NCBI GenBank assembly: GCA_963730325.1
Contig: CAVSRC010000004.1
Coordinates: forward strand, 1 to 64,000
Source of the DNA: CAVSRC01 sp963730325
Lineage (GTDB): Bacteria; Pseudomonadota; Alphaproteobacteria; Rhizobiales; Kaistiaceae
Reading direction: 5' to 3'
Length of the DNA stretch: 64,000 bases
Shown here: one piece after another, positions 59,614-64,000 of the stretch
Layout: the number at the start of each line of letters is the position of its first letter
How positions within the stretch are numbered: position 1 is the first letter of the stretch
Notes under the pieces: generated by a model
Database searches by the model: none
Told to the model about the DNA's origin: nothing
The model's input: the letters and a program-made list of their open reading frames with translations, nothing else
Position numbers and translations under genes: made by a program

Positions 59614-60660
59614 CTACATGGCCGGGCCGACCCGCTGGCCCCAGAAGTCGGAGAGATCGTACTCCGGCATCTTGCTGAGGGTTTCCTCGACGAACGACTT
59701 CACGTTTTCCTGCGTGACATGCGTGCCCGCGATCAGGAACGCGCGCTGCTCGGGCGCCAGTTTCGCGACGTCAAGCTTGCCGTTCTTCGCCGCGAGAGCC
59801 ATGCTCAGGCCGAGTTGCGCCTGGTAGCGCGAGTCCATGAATTCGGTCGCGGCCATGGTCCCGTCAGCGATCGCGTCGAACGCATCCGGGATGCCGTCCG
59901 TGCCCACGGTCATCAACTTGCCCGCCAGCCCGGCTTCCTTCAACGCCGCAACGATGCCGATCGCCATATTGTCGTTGGCGCTCCACACGCCTTCCACGTC
60001 GGGGTGAGCCGCAAGCAGCTGCTTTGCTGCCTCATACGCCTTGTTGGTATCCCAGTCGGCGGCTTCCCACTGGACAAGCTCGACGCCCGGATGCTCCTTG
60101 AGCGCGTCCTGCAGCCCCTGGAAGCGGCCGATGGCGGCGTTGTTGGAGAGCATGCCCTGGATGGCGATGATCTTGCCCTCGTTTGGCGTCTTGAAGGTCT
60201 TGAACAGCTCGGTAGCGCTGAAATAGCCCTGCTCGACGGCATCGAAGGCGATGTGGGCTACCCAGTGCGGGTAGGCTTCCGGCTTGATGTCGTCCGGCTT
60301 GTTCCACCAGTTGACCCAGTAGACGCCGGCGTCTTCCAGCATCTTGGCGATCGGAACCACGTCCGGCCCTTCGTTCGGGTCGACGTTGACCACCATGTTG
60401 CCGCCGGTCTTGGCGATCTCGGCCGCCAGGTCGGCGAACTGCTTCTGGCTGTTGCCTTCGCTGCTCAGCACGTCGACCGGCAGACCCAGCTTCTCGCCGA
60501 GCGCCCTGGCGCCGGCGGCATAGTTGGCGTGATAGGGATTGTCGAGACCGCGGATCATGACCACGAGGGTCGTCTTGTCCTCGGCATTGGCCTGGGCAAA
60601 GCTGGCGAGGCCAAGGCCGAGCCCTGCGAGCACCGCGGCTAGAACGTGTGTTTTCTTCAC
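59614..60660 (-). CDS. Ribose-type (CUT2) sugar-binding protein
   Basis: 348 residues with a Sec signal peptide (VKKTHVLAAVLAGLGLGLAS, cleavage near ANA-E). The mature family 4 binding-protein fold starts KTTLVVMIRGLDNPYHANYA and includes QKQFADLAAEIAKTGG, GKIIAIQGMLSNNAAIGRFQ near residue 165, and GVWSANDNMAIGIVAALKEA near 235. The sugar is unknown. GTG 60660 has GGGAGG 9 bases upstream; no ATG start is better placed. Confidence 0.92.
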   Translation of the reverse strand: MKKTHVLAAVLAGLGLGLASFAQANAEDKTTLVVMIRGLDNPYHANYAAGARALGEKLGLPVDVLSSEGNSQKQFADLAAEIAKTGGNMVVNVDPNEGPDVVPIAKMLEDAGVYWVNWWNKPDDIKPEAYPHWVAHIAFDAVEQGYFSATELFKTFKTPNEGKIIAIQGMLSNNAAIGRFQGLQDALKEHPGVELVQWEAADWDTNKAYEAAKQLLAAHPDVEGVWSANDNMAIGIVAALKEAGLAGKLMTVGTDGIPDAFDAIADGTMAATEFMDSRYQAQLGLSMALAAKNGKLDVAKLAPEQRAFLIAGTHVTQENVKSFVEETLSKMPEYDLSDFWGQRVGPAM

Positions 60661-60747
60661 TTTCTTATTCCTCCCAGTTGGAGATAGGCTTCCAAAGACT
60701 GACGTTCTTGTTAGTCTTCCAGAGTTTCTACTGTGCATTCCTCCTTG

Positions 60748-61509
60748 CTATTGCGCGGTCAACCCGCCGTCGACTACAACTGCGGATCCGGTCATGAACA
60801 ATGCGTCATCGGAGACCATGTAGAGAATGGCTTTTGCTATGTCTTCGGGGGAGCCAATTCTTCCGAGTGGCTGCCAGGTGACTTTGCTTTCGGCGGGGTC
60901 AGCATCCGGGCGATAGTGGCCGACCACGTCGTCGCCCATGCCGGTATCGATCATGCCCGGGCAGACGCAGTTCACCCGCACGTTGTAGGGTGCGAAATCG
61001 AGTGCCATGCTGCGCGTGAGGTTGATGATCGCTCCCTTGGACGCGGCATAGGCCGAGGCATCGGCGGCACCGACCATCCCGGCCACCGAGGCGACGTTGG
61101 CGATTGCCCCGGACTTTCTTTCGATCATCGACGGGACGAACTGCTGTGAGACGAGAAAGACGCTCTTCACATTGGTGTCGATGACGGTGTCCCAGGTCGC
61201 CTCACTCAAACTGGCGACAGTCCCCGGTCGCCAGATGCCGGCGTTGTTCACGAGGATGTCGATGGATCCAGCTTCGGCCAGAATCGCTTTTGCGACCTGA
61301 GCGATCTCGTCCGGCTTGCTGACGTCGAGCCTCCGGAAAAGGCAATTCCCTCCAGCAGCCCTGATCTCGGCGCTGGTCGATTCGCCTCTCGCGGCGTCAT
61401 TATCCAGCAGAAAGACCTGCGCACCTTGCCCCGCCAGTTCCCGGGCCGTCGCGCGACCGATGCCGCACGCAGCGCCCGTCACCACCGCCCTCTTCCCCGT
61501 CAACTTCAT
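60748..61509 (-). CDS. SDR family oxidoreductase
   Basis: 253-residue classical SDR. The cofactor loop is TGAACGIGRATARELAGQG near residue 13, with Asp in FLLDNDAARG suggesting NAD preference. NNAGIWRPG, ASVAGMVGAADASAYAASKG (Ser and Tyr-X3-Lys), and RVNCVCPGMIDTGMG are all normal. It is upstream of the ribose-type transporter in the same direction (87-base gap) and may oxidise the imported sugar to a lactone or ketose. ATG 61509 (MKLTGKRAVVTG) is the start. Confidence 0.92.
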   Translation of the reverse strand: MKLTGKRAVVTGAACGIGRATARELAGQGAQVFLLDNDAARGESTSAEIRAAGGNCLFRRLDVSKPDEIAQVAKAILAEAGSIDILVNNAGIWRPGTVASLSEATWDTVIDTNVKSVFLVSQQFVPSMIERKSGAIANVASVAGMVGAADASAYAASKGAIINLTRSMALDFAPYNVRVNCVCPGMIDTGMGDDVVGHYRPDADPAESKVTWQPLGRIGSPEDIAKAILYMVSDDALFMTGSAVVVDGGLTAQ

Positions 61510-62083
61510 GCCTGTTTTCCTTGCTCCGAGACGCCGGGCCATGGTCGTGGCTGGCGCCTCGGACCTGTCATAATACGTAATTATGCTACATCTTTTGGCC
61601 GAAAGCAACATGTTACATGCCTCAACCGGCGGGTCGCGTGGATGGCCGATCCGTGCGCTGTGCACGACCGCGGAAGCCAGGAGCATGTCCGCGCGCCGGA
61701 CCCTTGGCGCCCATGGAATCCTTCGGCCGACCCCGCTGCGTCGGCCATCGCGACAGCTCGCCGGGATCGGCCCCCGCGGGTTTCAGCGGCGGCTTTGGCG
61801 GCTAGGTCCTAACCCGGACCGTGGAGGCTGTTCGGGAGCACCGCTACATCCCGGGGCCCGGGCAGGACGAAGTGCTGGCACCGCTGATGTCGATTTTTCG
61901 GCCGTGATCAAGCCGCCACTGGAGAGAGCACGTCGGGGAAAGACTATCCGGCGCCCCGGTTGCGGCGAGGCCGCCAGGCGGCCCGGCCGCACCCTTCAAG
62001 GAGCCGGATCCTCCGCCAAGGACAACGCCCGGCCGTCCATCAGACATTCACGGCTGGACGGGCGGGCGTCGTGCCGTCCGCTC
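61510..62083. other. Gene-free gap between the SDR and aldo/keto reductase genes
   Basis: 574 bases. The first 120 are AT-rich and hold the palindrome at 61569-61585 and probably the SDR promoter. The rest is GC-rich without a frame that looks coding on either strand. It may be decayed coding sequence. Confidence 0.5.
61569..61585. promoter_or_regulatory. Inverted repeat upstream of the SDR gene
   Basis: CATAAT, ACGTA, ATTATG: 6-base arms with a 5-base spacer, 60 bases before the SDR ATG. A candidate operator, possibly for the GntR regulator at the right edge. Confidence 0.45.
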
Positions 62084-63076
62084 TCAGGCGGGCTCCAACA
62101 ACTCGCGGTTCAGCGCGTCCTCTATGTCCTTGCGGACGGCTTCCGACAGGGTGACGTCGCCCGCCGCCGCATTCTCCGCGATCTGGTCCGGGTGCTGAGC
62201 GCCGCAGATGACCGAGGTGACAGCGGGGTTGTTGGTAAGCCAGGCGAGCGCCAGGTGCGTCAGGCTCAGTCCGGCGCCCTCGGCGATCGCCTTCAGCGCC
62301 GCCCGTGCCTTCAGGTGGCGGACGAGGTTTTCGCCGTTCAGCTTCGGATTGTTGACGCGCACATCACCGGGCGCAAAGCCACCCGCATAGGCGAAATCGT
62401 CGGTGAGAAGTCCCTGGAACAAGGGGCTGTAGGGGAAGAACGCCAGGCCCTTCTTCAGGCACATCGGCAGGATCTCGGCTTCGGTGCGATACTCCAGAAC
62501 CTCCGCGTGATAGCCGGTCGGATTGCGTTCAAGGGCGTTGTAGAGCCCCTGGCAGGACGAGATCGGAACCATCGTTGCCAGCCGTTCCGTATCGGGGACG
62601 GAGAAATTGGTGACCCCCAGATATCGGACCTTGCCGGCTTGCAGGAACTCCTCGAGGACCTTGGCGGTTTCCTCCAGCGGTATCCTGTGATCTGGCCAGT
62701 GCAGCTGGAGCAGATCGAGATGATCGGTCTGCAGCCGGCGCAGCGAGTTGTCCATGTCGTTGCGCATCGCCTTGGCAGACAGATCGCGATAGATGGTCTT
62801 GCTGTCATCCCAAAGCAGGCCGCACTTGCTGGCCAGCGTGATCGAATCGCGCCGTCCAACCAGCGCCTTGCCGAGCAGCGTTTCCGATCCACCAAAGCCA
62901 TATACCGGAGCGGTGTCGAAAAAGGTGACGCCACACTCGATGGCCCGGTGGATGGTCGCGATGGACTCCGCATCACTGGATTCGCGCCACCCCGATCCAC
63001 CGCCAAGCGACCAGCAGCCGAATCCGACGGCCGAGAACCGAATGTCCGGCATGGCCGGAACTGTCTTGTACTGCAA
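62084..63076 (-). CDS. Aldo/keto reductase
   Basis: 330 residues. The AKR tetrad is visible: Asp and Tyr in TFFDTAPVYGFGGSE near residue 54, Lys in LASKCGLLWD near 84, and His in LLQLHWPDHRIP near 125. The NADPH-side blocks GVTNFSVPDTER and LTNNPAVTSVICGAQHPDQI are present. The start is TTG 63076, with GAGGAGGA upstream; no ATG lies nearby in frame before conserved sequence. It probably works with the SDR and ribose-type importer in sugar oxidation or reduction. Confidence 0.9.
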   Translation of the reverse strand: MQYKTVPAMPDIRFSAVGFGCWSLGGGSGWRESSDAESIATIHRAIECGVTFFDTAPVYGFGGSETLLGKALVGRRDSITLASKCGLLWDDSKTIYRDLSAKAMRNDMDNSLRRLQTDHLDLLQLHWPDHRIPLEETAKVLEEFLQAGKVRYLGVTNFSVPDTERLATMVPISSCQGLYNALERNPTGYHAEVLEYRTEAEILPMCLKKGLAFFPYSPLFQGLLTDDFAYAGGFAPGDVRVNNPKLNGENLVRHLKARAALKAIAEGAGLSLTHLALAWLTNNPAVTSVICGAQHPDQIAENAAAGDVTLSEAVRKDIEDALNRELLEPA

Positions 63077-63742
63077 GGGAGTTCCTCCTCAATCAGGGCC
63101 CGATGGTTTGCCGTTTCGACGGCGGCAGCGATCGCCCATCGGGCCGGTGCTGCACCCAGGCGCCGCGATCGTGTTCTCCCCGCGGGGGCCCTCTCGACCG
63201 GCCCGACCGGCGTCGGGCGAGACAGGAAGCGGCTCAGCTCGCGGGGCATTCACGTGCGCGGTCGCCCCGTTTTCATGTCCTCCCATGCCGGCTTGGGCCG
63301 GCTTGTCTATTTCGGTGAATGCACTCGATATGAGTGTTCGTGTCAACTGAAATGTGACATATTAGTCGTCAATCGCGGTCGATTGGCTGAGGGCCTTGGC
63401 GTGCAACCCATTCAATAAAAAGGCAATTTGTCTGAGGGAGATGAGGGATCGGGCCCGACCAAACCAAGCGCATCTGACATGTCACTGCCTGAGGCCGCCG
63501 GTCTGAGAGAGGCGTTTCAAGTCGGCCACGGCGCCTCAGGCGGCGGCGCCGGGTTCGGGCGTGGCGCTGGGCGCGCCAGCGGCAAACCGGACCACGGGGC
63601 ATGGATCGCCGAGGCTGGAATCGTGAATCTGGAACCGGATGCGTCAATAGTGTGAGACTAGAACAGGGGGGTCCGGGATGAGGCGCTTTGATTCGTCTCG
63701 AATGTGCTTCCGCGGGAGCGCGACCTCGGACGCGACGAGCAG
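63077..63742. other. Gene-free gap before the GntR regulator
   Basis: 666 bases with no convincing coding frame. An AT-richer stretch at 63300-63430 includes the inverted repeat TGTCA (63341-63345) and TGACA (63355-63359). The remaining GC-rich parts show nothing I can support. Confidence 0.5.
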
Positions 63743-64000
63743 ATGGTGGATTTGACGAGCACGATGACGGATCGCCGAGTGCGCAGGCGCATAATGCCGA
63801 TCCAGCGCCCTGAGGCGTTGAACGACATCATGCTGTCGCGCCTGCGCGCGGATATCGTTTCAGGCACGTTCGCCTTCGGCGAGCGGCTTTCTGAAGACAA
63901 GCTTTCGAAGCTGTACGGCGTGACCAAGGCGCCGGTGCGGTCGGCTCTTCTGAAGCTGCAGGCGGAAGGTCTGCTCAAGATCCTTCCGCAACGCGGCGCG
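63743..64000 (+). CDS. GntR family transcriptional regulator, N-terminal part (runs off the window)
   Basis: The first 86 residues are visible, from ATG 63743 or from ATG 63764 in the same frame. The GntR winged helix is clear: ADIVSGTFAFGERLSEDKLS, then VTKAPVRSALLKLQAEGLLK with ILPQRGA. The spacing fits the FadR/FCD subfamily, but the effector domain lies outside the window. It diverges from the aldo/keto reductase gene and is the likely regulator of the SDR, reductase and ribose-type transporter. Confidence 0.88.
   Translation, partial: MVDLTSTMTDRRVRRRIMPIQRPEALNDIMLSRLRADIVSGTFAFGERLSEDKLSKLYGVTKAPVRSALLKLQAEGLLKILPQRGA

Noticed and set aside
61583..63418. A long plus-strand open frame across the aldo/keto reductase gene
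   Set aside because: It is the antisense shadow of the reductase; its composition is Arg/Gly/Ala-rich and it matches no protein pattern.
63369..63655. Short frames on both strands before the GntR gene
   Set aside because: Low-complexity Gly/Arg/Pro composition, no ribosome-binding site, no conserved-looking segment.

Overview
The window is high-GC alphaproteobacterial DNA and most resembles a Hyphomicrobiales (Rhizobiales) chromosome, perhaps Phyllobacteriaceae-like. The basis is gene content and order: S49 peptidase next to glyQ/glyS, nadA-nadB-nadC with a NadQ-type regulator elsewhere in the window, an HD hydrolase / tyrosine phosphatase / NrtR-like cluster, YgfZ, a TIGR02301-type protein, a DUF1499 protein, and a CtrA-like site. 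No taxon can be fixed without a search.

Positions 1-34,560 are mostly housekeeping: the tail of a methyltransferase, an S49 peptidase, the damaged glycyl-tRNA synthetase region, an aminoglycoside-phosphotransferase-fold protein, a YhdH/AcuI-type reductase, an MFS/ketopantoate-reductase pair, the NAD operon, PPK2, a SleB-type hydrolase, pyruvate phosphate dikinase with a clear terminator, the NadQ cluster, a large secreted protein with five cysteine repeats, a regulator with two HTH domains, YgfZ, several conserved hypotheticals, an SRAP protein and a LysE/ArgO exporter. A two-SDR plus TetR module (28.8-31.3 kb) sits between the exporter gene and a diverged copy of that gene's own 3' end. The block ends with tRNA-Pro(CGG) and tRNA-Gln(TTG).

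From 34.56 kb to the end the window is accessory in character. Relics of a mobile element (a serine-recombinase-like tail and a ParB/DNA-methyltransferase fragment) follow tRNA-Gln. A 123-bp direct repeat of the methyltransferase fragment (35.11 and 43.53 kb) brackets a complete LacI-controlled glycoside island: substrate-binding protein, two permeases, GH116 glycosidase, ATPase and regulator, with two identical palindromic operators. Next is a divergon. The minus-strand arm encodes a TIM-barrel sugar isomerase/epimerase, a second maltose-type ABC transporter, two Gfo/Idh/MocA oxidoreductases and an ATPase. The plus-strand arm encodes RidA, a SelA-like PLP enzyme, an IclR regulator, a truncated aldose epimerase and a D-threonine-aldolase/D-serine-dehydratase-like enzyme. 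A third transporter follows: a ribose-type system with two different permeases, an SDR, an aldo/keto reductase and, at the right edge, the start of a GntR regulator. Three carbohydrate importers under three regulator families lie within about 29 kb.

Many reading frames are disturbed. glyQ has several lesions, glyS and the GH116 gene each have one indel in a G run, and a small membrane gene lacks an in-frame start. The homopolymer indels look like base-calling or assembly errors. The in-frame TAG codons in glyQ and the diverged duplicate gene ends (glyS 5' end, exporter 3' end) are harder to explain that way and suggest recombination junctions or chimeric assembly.
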